Of a stretch of 64,000 nt of DNA, positions 8,646-17,360 are shown piece by piece. Position 1 is the first letter of the stretch. Each line of letters begins with the position of its first letter. The notes beneath the pieces are model-generated. The model saw nothing but the letters and a program-made list of their open reading frames with translations. It did not search any database and was not told the origin of the DNA. The translations under genes were made by a program, and so were the position numbers. The stretch spans positions 462,507-526,506 of the forward strand of contig JAIUPD010000003.1 of the NCBI GenBank assembly GCA_020161615.1, given 5' to 3'. The stretch comes from Pseudomonadota bacterium (GTDB lineage Bacteria; Pseudomonadota; Alphaproteobacteria; Rhodobacterales; Rhodobacteraceae).

Positions 8646-9599
8646 ATGACCGACTTCCAGCCCGTCTCGGGCTTTGTCCTGCCGCGCTTTGCGGGCATCC
8701 CCACCTTCATGCGCCTGCCGCATGTGCCGCTTGACGATCCGCGCCTCTCCGAGGTGCAGATCGGCCTGATCGGCGCCCCCTGGGACGGCGGCACCACCAA
8801 CCGCCCCGGCCCCCGTCACGGCCCGCGGCAGCTGCGCGACGCCTCGACCATGATCCGCGCCCAGCACGGGATCAGCGGCATCCGCCCCTTCGAAGCCGCG
8901 CGCTGCGCCGATCTGGGGGATGTCGCCCCGAACCCCGCCGATGTGCAGGACAGCCTGCGCCGGATGACCGCCTTCTACGCAAGGGTCCGCGAGGCCGGGA
9001 TCCTCCCGCTGACGGCCGGGGGCGATCACCTCTGCACCCTGCCGATCCTCCGGGCGCTGGCCCATGACCGGCCGCTCGGCATGGTGCATTTCGACAGCCA
9101 CACCGACCTCTTCCACAGCTATTTCGGCGGCCAGATGTACACCCATGGCACCCCCTTCCGCCGTGCCGTGGAAGAGGGGCTGCTGGACCCGCACCGCGTC
9201 TGCATGATCGGCATCCGCGGCACCGCCTATGACAGCGAGGATCGGGATTTCGCCCGGGCCGAGGGTATCCGGGTGATCCCGATCGAGGACTTCCACCGCC
9301 GCGGGGTCGAGGATGTGATGGTCGAGGCCCGCGCCATCGCCGGGGATGGCGAGACCTATGTCAGCTACGACATCGATTTCGTCGATCCGGCCTTCGCCCC
9401 CGGCACCGGCACGCCGGAAGTGGGCGGCCCGACCAGCTGGCAGGCGCTGGAATGCGCCCGCGGCCTGGCGGGCCTGCGCATCGTCGGCGCCGATCTGGTC
9501 GAGGTCTCGCCGCCCTTCGACCCGTCGGGCGCCACCGCCTTTCTCGGCGCGTCGCTCATGTTCGAGATGCTCTGCGCCATCGTGGCCGGGCAAGCCTAG
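8646..9599 (+). CDS. Ureohydrolase (agmatinase / guanidino-acid hydrolase family)
   Basis: A 317-residue member of the arginase/agmatinase superfamily that removes urea from a guanidino substrate using a dinuclear Mn centre. The metal-binding motifs are all present: GGDH near residue 125, FDSHTD near residue 149 (the DxHxD-type motif) and YDIDFVDPAFAPGTGTPEVG near residue 240 (the DxD plus PGxGTP motif). ATG 8646 is the first methionine matching the usual N terminus. Agmatinase, guanidinobutyrase and guanidinopropionase cannot be separated by these motifs, so no symbol is given. The next gene, an SDR oxidoreductase, follows after eight bases and is probably in the same operon. Confidence 0.85.
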   Translation: MTDFQPVSGFVLPRFAGIPTFMRLPHVPLDDPRLSEVQIGLIGAPWDGGTTNRPGPRHGPRQLRDASTMIRAQHGISGIRPFEAARCADLGDVAPNPADVQDSLRRMTAFYARVREAGILPLTAGGDHLCTLPILRALAHDRPLGMVHFDSHTDLFHSYFGGQMYTHGTPFRRAVEEGLLDPHRVCMIGIRGTAYDSEDRDFARAEGIRVIPIEDFHRRGVEDVMVEARAIAGDGETYVSYDIDFVDPAFAPGTGTPEVGGPTSWQALECARGLAGLRIVGADLVEVSPPFDPSGATAFLGASLMFEMLCAIVAGQA

Positions 9600-9607
9600 G
9601 AGAACCC

Positions 9608-10357
9608 ATGCAAAAAACCGCCCTCGTTACCGGCGCCGCCCGCGGCATCGGCCTGGCCACGACCGAGCTGTTCCTCGCCGCGGGCTGGCAGGTCGCCATG
9701 ATCGACCGCGATGTCCCGGCACTGGACAGCGCCAGCGCCACGCTCGACGGCGCGCGCGCCTTTTCTTGCGACGTCTCGGACCCGGGCGAGGTCGAGGCGA
9801 TGGTGGCCCGGGTCACCGAGCATTTCGGCCGCATCGACGCCCTGGTGAACAACGCGGGCGTCGCCGATTTCGGCCCGATCGAAGAGACCGATTTCCGGCG
9901 CTGGCGCAGGGTCATGGCCACCAATCTCGACGGTCCCTTCCTGGTCAGCCAGGCCTGCACGCCCGCGCTCAAGGCCAGCAGGGGCGCGATCCTCAACATC
10001 GCCTCGATCAGCGGGCTTCGGGCCTCGACCCTGCGGGTGGCCTATGGCACCTCGAAGGCTGCGGTCATCCATCTGACAAAACAGCAGGCGGCGGAACTGG
10101 GCGAATACGGTATCCGTGCCAATTGTGTCTGCCCGGGCCCGGTGCGCACCAAGCTCGCCATGGCGGTCCATACGCAGGAAATCATCGACGCCTATCACGA
10201 CGCGATTCCGCTGAACCGCTACGGTTCGGAACGCGAAATCGCCGAGGTCATCGTCTTTCTTTGCTCGGAGAAGGCGAGCTATGTCACCGGCCAGGTGGTC
10301 GCCGCCGATGGCGGGTTCGAGAGCACGGGCGTGGGCCTGCCGGCGCTGCGCCGCTGA
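9608..10357 (+). CDS. Short-chain dehydrogenase/reductase (SDR)
   Basis: A 249-residue classical SDR. The NAD(P)-binding motif TGAARGIG is at residues 7-14, the acidic residue after the second strand (MIDRDV) favours NAD(H), NNAG is near residue 82, and the catalytic triad appears as ASISG with YGTSK. The C terminus has the usual PGPVRTKLA and GQVVAADGG segments. It begins eight bases after the ureohydrolase, which suggests a linked catabolic role, for example oxidising an intermediate from a guanidino or amino compound. That link is inference from position only; the substrate is not predictable. Confidence 0.85.
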   Translation: MQKTALVTGAARGIGLATTELFLAAGWQVAMIDRDVPALDSASATLDGARAFSCDVSDPGEVEAMVARVTEHFGRIDALVNNAGVADFGPIEETDFRRWRRVMATNLDGPFLVSQACTPALKASRGAILNIASISGLRASTLRVAYGTSKAAVIHLTKQQAAELGEYGIRANCVCPGPVRTKLAMAVHTQEIIDAYHDAIPLNRYGSEREIAEVIVFLCSEKASYVTGQVVAADGGFESTGVGLPALRR

Positions 10358-10632
10358 CTGGTCTGCGGCGCAAGTGTATGTCCGGGGCCGAGGTCGCTTG
10401 CCTCCAGGGGGGCCGGACGGCTCCTCACCGCCCCCGGCCGGGCGCGGGGCGCGAAAAAGCCGCGTCTTTCGGCAAGTTGATGCGCCGGCCCCGCCCGGGC
10501 CGTGCCATCAGGCTTTCCATGACCGCCGCTTGACGCTATCCTGCCGGAAAAAATCCACGCCCGCGGGTCGGGCGGCAAGGACGCGCGGGCGCGGGGTCAA
10601 ACCCCGGTCACGCGCCGGGGCACGAGGGCAGA

Positions 10633-11817
10633 ATGGGTCGAGAGTTCACCAAAACCATCCCGCGACCGGCGGCGACCTCTGCCGTGGCGCTGTCGCTGGT
10701 GTTGGCGCTGGGCGCCTGCCAGATGACGCAGAGCACGGCCGAGGGCGCGCCGGTGACCACCTCTGCCCCCGCCTCCTCGGGTCCCGGGCAGCGGGTGATC
10801 GAACGCGATGTCGAGGCGCCCGAGGTCTTCGAGGTGCAGGAGCCCGGCCTCTGGGACGGGCGGCCCTCGCTCGGCGGGGTCTGGGTGGCGCATCCGACCG
10901 CCCGCGACCCCGAACGCGTGATGATCCGCAATACCCGCACCGGCGCCACGGTGATCGGTGCCCTGTTCCGGCGCGAACGCGAGAATCCCGGCCCGCGCTT
11001 TCAGGTCTCGTCCGAAGCGGCGAATGCCTTGGGCATCCTGGCGGGCGCGCCCACCGAGATCCAGGTGACCGCGCTGCGCCTGCAACGCGTCGAGATGGAG
11101 ATCGATCCCGAACCCGCGACCGCTGCCACCGAGACGCTGGCCCTCGCCCCGGTGACGCCCCCCGCGGCGGACACGACGGCCGTCCCCGCGCCGACTGCCC
11201 AGGCCCAGGGCCAGGTGGCCATCCTCGACGAACCGCAGCCGCGCCGCCGCCTGCGCGACCTGTTCCGCCGCGGCGAGACCCCGCCCGAATCCGCGCCCAT
11301 CGCCCAGACCGCCCTCGCCCCGGCCGAAGGCGTGGCGACCGTGGCCGCCGGCGCTGCCGCCGCGGTTCCGCCCGCTGCGAGCCCGCCGGCGATCGTGCCG
11401 ACCGAGCCGCCCCGCCGCACGCTGCGCGACCTCTTCCGCCGTCGCCAGCCCGCGCCCGATACCACGCTGATCCCCCTGCCGGACGCGACCGCGGCCCCCG
11501 CCGCCGCGACGCAGCCCCTGCAGGCGACCGGCACGCAGCCGGTGCCCGTCACGGCCACCGCGCCCGCTGCGCCGACGCCCCGCATCGACCGGCCTTTCGT
11601 GCAGATCGGCATCTTCAGCGTCGAACAGAACGCGGTGAACGCCCGCGCCCAGATGCTTGCCGCCGGCCTCAGCGCCGAAATCCGCCGCGGCCGGGTCGGC
11701 GAGAACGACTTCTGGCGCGTGGTTGTCGGTCCCGCCACCTCGACCACCGAACGCGGGCAGTTCCTGCAACGCGTGCGCGGGCTGGGTTTTGCCGATGCCT
11801 ATGCGGTCCAGCGCTGA
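10633..11817 (+). CDS. RlpA-like lipoprotein with DPBB and SPOR domains
   Basis: A 394-residue predicted lipoprotein: a hydrophobic signal (VALSLVLALGAC) ends in the lipobox L-G-A-C at about residue 28. Residues ~60-155 (LWDGRPSLGGVWVAHPTA ... AGAPTEIQVTAL) match a double-psi beta-barrel of RlpA type. A long Ala/Pro/Thr-rich linker follows, carrying two copies of a short Arg-rich motif (RRRLRDLFRRG and RRTLRDLFRRR) about 60 residues apart. The last 75 residues (FVQIGIFSVEQNAVNARAQM ... GFADAYAVQR) are a SPOR domain that binds denuded septal peptidoglycan. With dacC next, a role in septal wall processing is likely. Confidence 0.8.
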   Translation: MGREFTKTIPRPAATSAVALSLVLALGACQMTQSTAEGAPVTTSAPASSGPGQRVIERDVEAPEVFEVQEPGLWDGRPSLGGVWVAHPTARDPERVMIRNTRTGATVIGALFRRERENPGPRFQVSSEAANALGILAGAPTEIQVTALRLQRVEMEIDPEPATAATETLALAPVTPPAADTTAVPAPTAQAQGQVAILDEPQPRRRLRDLFRRGETPPESAPIAQTALAPAEGVATVAAGAAAAVPPAASPPAIVPTEPPRRTLRDLFRRRQPAPDTTLIPLPDATAAPAAATQPLQATGTQPVPVTATAPAAPTPRIDRPFVQIGIFSVEQNAVNARAQMLAAGLSAEIRRGRVGENDFWRVVVGPATSTTERGQFLQRVRGLGFADAYAVQR

Positions 11818-11921
11818 GGTGATTTGAAACCCCTTGCCGAATGCGGCTAAGGTGGCGCGGCCCGCGCCCGGCCGCGCCACGCGTGCCGGACCCGCGGCAC
11901 GCTTGCCCGAAGGAGAACACG

Positions 11922-13073
11922 ATGCCCTTGATGCGCCTGCTGATCGCCGCGGCCCTGCTGCTGGCTGGCACCGTCGCCGGCCTTGCCCAGTCGCCCTATG
12001 GCGGCCGCGCGCCCAATTACTTCATTCTCGATGTGGCCTCGGGTCAGGTTCTGGCGCAGCAAAACGCCGATATCCCGCTGCCGCCCGCCTCGATGTCGAA
12101 GCTGATGACGCTGGCCATGCTGCTCGACGCGCTGGATCAGGGCCGCATCGCGCTGGACACGACCTGGAGCGTCTCGGAACGGGCGCATGCCATGGGCGGC
12201 TCGTCGATGTTCCTAGAAACCCGGGACCGGCCGACGACCGAGGATCTGATTCGCGGCCTGGCCGTCGTCTCGGGCAATGATGCCTCCGTCGTCATCGCCG
12301 AGGGGCTGGGCGGGACCGAGGATTCCTTTGCGCAGATGGCCCAGGCCCGCGCCGAACAGATCGGCATGACCCAGACCACCATCGCCAATTCCTCGGGCTG
12401 GCCCGATCCGCGCCACCGCATGAGCCTGCACGACCTGGGCATTCTGGGTCGCTATCTGATGATCGAACACGCCGAATATTATCATTACCTGGCTGAGACC
12501 GAGTTCACCTGGAACGACATCACGCAGCCGAACCGGCTGCCGCTTCTGTCGGCCGGGATCGGCATGGACGGGCTGAAGACCGGCCATACCGAAGAAGCCG
12601 GCTATTCGATGGTGGGCTCGGCCCATCAGGGTAACCGGCGGATCATCTTCGTCTTCTCGGGCCTGAACTCGATGGGCGAGCGCGCCGAAGAGGCCGAGCG
12701 TATCGTCAACTGGGCCTTCCGCCAGTTCGTCGAGCGTGAGGTGCTGGAAAGCGGCCAGGCGATTGCCGAGGCCGAGGTCTGGCTGGGCACCGCGCCCACC
12801 GTGCCGCTGGTCGCCCCGCAAGGCCTGACGGTGCTGATGCCGGCCATCGAGCAGGGCGCGGTCAGCGCGCGGGTCGAATACGACGGCCCCCTCGCCGCAC
12901 CGGTGCAGGAGGGCGCCGAGGTCGCCCGCCTGATCGTCGAGGTGCCGGGCCTGCCCGACCCCTACACGATGCCGCTGGTGGCCGGGGCCACGGTGCCCGA
13001 GGGCGGGATCGTGCCGCGCATGCGGACCGCTGCCATGGTGCTGGGCAACCAATTGGGCCTGACCGCACCGTGA
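11922..13073 (+). CDS. dacC: D-alanyl-D-alanine carboxypeptidase (PBP5/6-type)
   Basis: A 383-residue low-molecular-mass penicillin-binding protein that trims the terminal D-Ala of peptidoglycan stem peptides in the periplasm. The signal peptide is MPLMRLLIAAALLLAGTVAG with cleavage near AQS. Active-site motifs are all visible: SMSK near residue 57, SGN near 116 and KTG near 217. A C-terminal PBP5-like beta domain (residues ~275-370) follows. AAGGAG lies eight bases before ATG 11922. The end overlaps the tmk start by four bases (GTGA), making translational coupling likely. Could equally be called dacA or dacF; the symbol denotes the family. Confidence 0.9.
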   Translation: MPLMRLLIAAALLLAGTVAGLAQSPYGGRAPNYFILDVASGQVLAQQNADIPLPPASMSKLMTLAMLLDALDQGRIALDTTWSVSERAHAMGGSSMFLETRDRPTTEDLIRGLAVVSGNDASVVIAEGLGGTEDSFAQMAQARAEQIGMTQTTIANSSGWPDPRHRMSLHDLGILGRYLMIEHAEYYHYLAETEFTWNDITQPNRLPLLSAGIGMDGLKTGHTEEAGYSMVGSAHQGNRRIIFVFSGLNSMGERAEEAERIVNWAFRQFVEREVLESGQAIAEAEVWLGTAPTVPLVAPQGLTVLMPAIEQGAVSARVEYDGPLAAPVQEGAEVARLIVEVPGLPDPYTMPLVAGATVPEGGIVPRMRTAAMVLGNQLGLTAP

Positions 13074-13708
13074 CCGCCCCGGTGAGCGCCGGACGGGGCG
13101 CCTTCATCACCTTCGAAGGGATTGACGGATCGGGCAAATCGACCCAGGCGCGGCTGCTGGCCGAGGCGCTGCGCGGTTCGGGGCGCGAGGTGGTGCTGAC
13201 CCGCGAGCCGGGCGGCTCGCCCGGGGCCGAAGAGATCCGCCGCCTGGTGCTGGAAGGCGATCCCGAGCGCTGGTCGGCCGAGACCGAGATCCTGCTCTTC
13301 ACCGCCGCCCGCCGCGACCATCTGGAGCGCACCATCGAGCCGGCGCTGGCCGGGGGTCAGATCGTGGTCTGCGACCGGTTCGCCGATTCGACGCGGATGT
13401 ATCAGGGGTTGTCGCGCGGGGATCTGCGGGCGCTGGTCGACCAGCTGCACGCGCTGATGATCGGGCGCGAGCCGGATCTGACATTGCTGATCGACATGGA
13501 TCCCGAGGTGGGTCTCGCGCGCGCCAAGGGACGGCGCGGCACCGAAGAACGGTTCGAGGATTTCGGCCCCGAATTGCAGCGCCGGATGCGCGCGGGGTTC
13601 CTGGCGCTGGCGGCCGAGTTTCCGGCCCGTTTCCGGGTGATCGACGGCGCCCGCCCGGTCGAGGCGGTGGCGGCCGATGTGCTGGCGACCGTCCGGGCCG
13701 CGCTATGA
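13070..13708 (+). CDS. tmk: Thymidylate kinase
   Basis: dTMP kinase of 212 residues, essential for dTTP synthesis. The P-loop FEGIDGSGKST is at the N terminus, followed by the DR motif (VVCDRFADSTRMYQG) that binds dTMP and a lid segment (AKGRRGTEERFEDFG). The start codon is GTG, overlapping the dacC stop as GTGA, and the stop overlaps the holB start as ATGA. The tmk-holB pairing is common across bacteria and links dTTP supply with replisome parts. Confidence 0.95.
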   Translation: MTAPVSAGRGAFITFEGIDGSGKSTQARLLAEALRGSGREVVLTREPGGSPGAEEIRRLVLEGDPERWSAETEILLFTAARRDHLERTIEPALAGGQIVVCDRFADSTRMYQGLSRGDLRALVDQLHALMIGREPDLTLLIDMDPEVGLARAKGRRGTEERFEDFGPELQRRMRAGFLALAAEFPARFRVIDGARPVEAVAADVLATVRAAL

Positions 13709-14808
13709 GCGAGGCGCCAGAAGCCGACCGCATCGCCGGTGCCCCCCATCCGCGCGACACCGCCCGCCTTTTCGGGCAGGAGGCCGCGGAACGCCGGTTC
13801 CTCGATTCCTTCGGTCAGGGGCGGCTGCACCACGGCTGGCTGATCACCGGCCCGCGCGGCATCGGCAAGGCGACGCTGGCCTGGCGGCTGGCCCGGTTCC
13901 TGCTGGCCGAGGAGCCGGGCGGCGGCCTCTTCGGTCCGCCCGAGACGCTGGATGTGGACCCCGACCACCCGGTCGCGCACCGCATCGCCGCCGGCTCGGA
14001 ACCCGGGCTGCTGCCCATTCGCCGGGCGGCGGATGAGAAGACCGGGCGGCTGAAAAGCCAGATCACGGTGGATGAAGTCAGGAAGCTGCGCGATTTCTTC
14101 GGCATGTCCTCGGCCGAGGGCGGGCGCCGCGTGGTCATCGTCGACAGCGCCGACGAGATGAACCCGAGCGCCGCCAACGCCCTGCTGAAGCTGCTGGAAG
14201 AACCGCCCGCCGGTGCCATGCTGCTCCTGGTCTCGCACCAGCCCTCGCGTCTCTTGCCGACGATCCGCTCGCGCTGCCGGGAACTGCGCTTGCAGCCGCT
14301 GGGCCCCGCGGACATGGGCCGCGCGCTGGAACAAGCGATGGGCGAAGCCGAGGAATCCGAGGCGCTGACCGCGCTGTCGGGCGGGTCGGTTGGTGAGGCG
14401 ATCCGGGTCGCCTCGGGGGGTGGCTTGGAGCTTTATGCGGAAATAGTGGCACTTCTGGCCGAATATCCGCAGATGGACCGGGCAAGAATATTGAAATTGT
14501 GCAACTCGCTGGGCACTCGCGAGGCTGAACCACGCTTTGACCTGACCGTCCGGCTGCTGGATCTGGCGCTGGCGCGGCTGGCCCGCGCCGGTGCCACCGG
14601 CCAACCCCTGCCCGAGGCCGCGCCGGGCGAATCCCGCCTGCACGCCCGCCTTGCCCCCGATCCCCGCGCTGCCCGGCACTGGGCCGAGATGGCGGCCGAT
14701 CTGGGCGCGCGGGCGCGGGGCGGACGGGCGGTCAACCTTGACCCCGGCGCGCTGGTGCTGGATATGTTCCTGCGACTGGAATCCGCGGCGCGCCCGGCGA
14801 GTGGATAA
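13705..14808 (+). CDS. holB: DNA polymerase III delta' subunit
   Basis: A 367-residue clamp-loader subunit of the AAA+ family. The N-terminal half shows the variant P-loop GPRGIGKATLAWRLARFLL, the sensor/arginine region (VVIVDSADEMNPSAANALLK, LLEEPP) and the SRC-like motif IRSRCRELRL. Unlike E. coli delta', the P-loop is nearly canonical (GxxGxGK), as in many alphaproteobacteria. It works with DnaX and HolA to load the beta clamp. Starts at ATGA with tmk. The following tatD gene begins 14 bases downstream, so the operon probably continues. Confidence 0.9.
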   Translation: MSEAPEADRIAGAPHPRDTARLFGQEAAERRFLDSFGQGRLHHGWLITGPRGIGKATLAWRLARFLLAEEPGGGLFGPPETLDVDPDHPVAHRIAAGSEPGLLPIRRAADEKTGRLKSQITVDEVRKLRDFFGMSSAEGGRRVVIVDSADEMNPSAANALLKLLEEPPAGAMLLLVSHQPSRLLPTIRSRCRELRLQPLGPADMGRALEQAMGEAEESEALTALSGGSVGEAIRVASGGGLELYAEIVALLAEYPQMDRARILKLCNSLGTREAEPRFDLTVRLLDLALARLARAGATGQPLPEAAPGESRLHARLAPDPRAARHWAEMAADLGARARGGRAVNLDPGALVLDMFLRLESAARPASG

Positions 14809-14822
14809 ATGCCGGACCCCCG

Positions 14823-15611
14823 ATGACGCCCCTTCTTGTTGACAGCCACACCCATCTCGACTTCCCCGATTTCGACGGCGAGCATGACGCGCTCCTGCAA
14901 CGCGCCCGCGAGGCCGGGGTCACGCGCATGGTCAGTATCTGCACGCGGCTGGACCGCGAGCCGATCGTGCGGGCGCTGGCCGAGACTTACCCGGAAGTCT
15001 ATTACGCCGCCGGGATCCATCCGATGCGGGCGGGCGAAGAGCCGCTGGTCGCGCTGGAGGATCTGACGCGGCTGGCCGCGCATCCGAAATTCGTCGGCAT
15101 CGGCGAAACGGGCCTCGATTACCATTACACGCCCGAAAGCGCGCCGATCCAGCAAGCCAGCCTGCGCATCCATATCGAGGCCGCGCGCCAGACCGGCCTG
15201 CCGCTGATCATCCATGCCCGCGACGCGGACGAGGACATGGCCCGCATCCTGACCGAGGAATACCGCGCAGGCGCTTATACCTGCGTGATGCATTGCTTCT
15301 CGTCCGGGCCGGACCTGGCCGCCGCCGCGCTGGATCTGGGGTTCTACCTCTCAGCCTCGGGCATCGCCGCCTTCCCGAAATCGACGGCTTTGCGCGAGAT
15401 CTTTGCCAGCGCGCCCGTGGACCGTATTCTGGTCGAGACCGACGCACCCTATCTGGCCCCGCCCCCCTATCGCGGCAAGCGCAACGAGCCCGCCTATACC
15501 GCCCATACCGCCCGCAAGCTGGCCGAGGTCTGGGGCCTGAGTTTCGAGGATTTCGCCCGCCAGACGACGGCGAATTTCGACCGTCTCTTTACCAAGGCGC
15601 ATCCGGCATGA
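14823..15611 (+). CDS. tatD: TatD-family metal-dependent deoxyribonuclease
   Basis: A 262-residue TIM-barrel hydrolase. Metal ligands are visible as VDSHTHLDF at the N terminus, IGETGLDYHY near residue 97, IIHARDADED near 130, MHCFSS near 155 and ETDAPYLAP near 205. TatD/YcfH proteins are Mg-dependent 3'-5' exonucleases involved in DNA repair. The paralogue YcfH commonly lies beside holB, as here, so the symbol is a family label. The end overlaps the next gene by ATGA. Confidence 0.9.
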   Translation: MTPLLVDSHTHLDFPDFDGEHDALLQRAREAGVTRMVSICTRLDREPIVRALAETYPEVYYAAGIHPMRAGEEPLVALEDLTRLAAHPKFVGIGETGLDYHYTPESAPIQQASLRIHIEAARQTGLPLIIHARDADEDMARILTEEYRAGAYTCVMHCFSSGPDLAAAALDLGFYLSASGIAAFPKSTALREIFASAPVDRILVETDAPYLAPPPYRGKRNEPAYTAHTARKLAEVWGLSFEDFARQTTANFDRLFTKAHPA

Positions 15612-16408
15612 GCGACATCCTTCGCGCCACGATCCTCGGTTGCGGCTCGTCGGGCGGGGTTCCGCGGCTGGGCGGCGACTGGGGCGCCTGCGATCCCATG
15701 AACCCGCGCAACCGCCGCAGCCGCTGCTCGCTGCTGCTGGAGCGCATCGGCGCCAAGGGCACGACGCGGGTGCTGATCGACACCTCGCCCGACATGCGCC
15801 AGCAACTCTTGGACGCGGGAATCGGCACGCTGGATGCCGTGGTCTTCACCCATGCGCACGCCGACCATGTGCATGGGATCGACGATCTGCGCATGATCGT
15901 CTTCAACACCCGGCGTCGCCTGCCGGTCTGGGCCGATCCCTCGACCCAGGACGCGCTGCTCAGCCGCTTCGGCTATGCCTTCGTGCAGCCCGAGGGCTCG
16001 CCCTATCCGCCGATCTGCGACCTGCACACGATCCGCGGGGACCTGACGATCGAGGGCGCGGGCGGCCCGCTGACGCTCACGCCCTTCGAGGTCGATCACG
16101 GCAGCATCGACGCCCTCGGTTTCCGCATCGGCGATCTGGCCTATCTGCCCGATGTGGTCCGCATCCCCGATCCGGTCTGGCCGGTGCTGGAGGGGCTGGA
16201 ATGCTGGATCCTCGACGCGCTGCGCTACAAGCCGCATCCGACCCACGCCCATGTCGCCCTGGCGCTGGAATGGATCGAACGGGCGGCGCCGCGGCGGGCA
16301 GTGCTGACCAACATGCATGTCGACATCGACCACAGCGTGATCGAATCCGAGACCCCGGACCATATTTCGGCCGCCTATGACGGCATGGTCATCGAGCTGG
16401 CCCTCTAG
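15608..16408 (+). CDS. MBL-fold metallo-hydrolase (PhnP-like)
   Basis: A 266-residue metallo-beta-lactamase-fold protein. The N terminus LGCGSSGGVPRLGG and the metal motif THAHADHVHGIDDLR (HxHxDH) match the PhnP/RNase Z-like branch of phosphodiesterases; later ligands are EVDHGS near residue 160 and NMHVDIDH near 238. ATG 15608 overlaps the tatD stop by four bases. In characterised PhnP the substrate is a cyclic ribosyl phosphate, but the location here in a replication/repair operon without phn genes means the substrate is unknown. Confidence 0.85.
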   Translation: MSDILRATILGCGSSGGVPRLGGDWGACDPMNPRNRRSRCSLLLERIGAKGTTRVLIDTSPDMRQQLLDAGIGTLDAVVFTHAHADHVHGIDDLRMIVFNTRRRLPVWADPSTQDALLSRFGYAFVQPEGSPYPPICDLHTIRGDLTIEGAGGPLTLTPFEVDHGSIDALGFRIGDLAYLPDVVRIPDPVWPVLEGLECWILDALRYKPHPTHAHVALALEWIERAAPRRAVLTNMHVDIDHSVIESETPDHISAAYDGMVIELAL

Positions 16409-16426
16409 GCCCGCAGAAAGGCGGCC

Positions 16427-17356
16427 ATGCAGGCGCTTGTCCAGGTCATCCTTCCCGTCTTTCTGGTGGTGGGCGCGGGCTATCTGGCCGCCTGGCGCGG
16501 CTGGATGACCGCGGGCGGCGTCGACGGGCTGATGAAATTCGCCCAAGGGATCGCCATCCCGATGCTGCTGTTCCTGGCGATGATGCGGCTCGACCTGGCC
16601 CATGTCTTCGATTGGCGGCTGCTGGTCAGCTTCTATGGCGGCGCCATCTCGGGCTTTGTCGCGGGGCTTCTGGGCGCACGGTTCCTGTTCGGACGCGAGT
16701 GGGAAGACGCGGTGGCGGTGGGCTTCATCTGCCTCTTCTCGAACTCGATGCTGCTGGGCGTGCCGATCACCGAACGCGCCTATGGCACCGAGGCGCTGGC
16801 GCCGAATTACATCATCGTCGCCTTCCACGCGCCGCTTTGCTACCTGATCGGCATCACGGCGATGGAGGGGGTGAAGGCCCGGGGCGCGGGCCTTGGCCGG
16901 ACGGCGATGAAGGCGCTGAACGGGCTCTGGCACAACCCGCTGGTCATCGGCATCGCCCTGGGGGCGGCGGTGAACCTGAGCGGGCTGACCCTGCCCGGCG
17001 TCGTGGTCGATGCGGTCGAGCTGATCTCGCGCGCGGGGTTGCCCGCGGCGCTGTTCGGGCTGGGCGGCGTGCTCTTCCGCTACCGGCCCGAGGGCGATCT
17101 GCGCCTCATCGCCTATGTCGTGGTGATCTCGCTGGCCCTGCATCCGACGATCACCTGGGGGCTGGGCCGGTTCTTCGCGCTGGACCATGGCCCGTTCCGC
17201 TCGGCGGTGCTGACCGCGGGCATGGCGCCCGGGGTCAACGCCTATCTCTTCGCCGACATGTACGGCCGCGCCAAGCGGATCGCGGCGTCGAGCGTGCTGA
17301 TCGCCACCGCGCTCTGCATCCTCACCGCCTGGGGCTGGATGACGCTGCTGGCCTGA
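16427..17356 (+). CDS. AEC-family auxin-efflux-like transporter
   Basis: A 309-residue inner-membrane protein with eight to ten hydrophobic segments (first: ALVQVILPVFLVVGAGYLAA) and the loop-interrupted second half typical of the AEC family (VIGIALGAAVNLSGLTLPGV; AVLTAGMAPGVNAYLFADMY). Members export auxin-like compounds or exchange dicarboxylates such as malate or malonate. The substrate cannot be read from sequence. It follows the MBL gene by 18 bases with an AGAAAGGCGG ribosome-binding site and ends four bases from the convergent nadE. Confidence 0.85.
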   Translation: MQALVQVILPVFLVVGAGYLAAWRGWMTAGGVDGLMKFAQGIAIPMLLFLAMMRLDLAHVFDWRLLVSFYGGAISGFVAGLLGARFLFGREWEDAVAVGFICLFSNSMLLGVPITERAYGTEALAPNYIIVAFHAPLCYLIGITAMEGVKARGAGLGRTAMKALNGLWHNPLVIGIALGAAVNLSGLTLPGVVVDAVELISRAGLPAALFGLGGVLFRYRPEGDLRLIAYVVVISLALHPTITWGLGRFFALDHGPFRSAVLTAGMAPGVNAYLFADMYGRAKRIAASSVLIATALCILTAWGWMTLLA

Positions 17357-17360
17357 CCCG

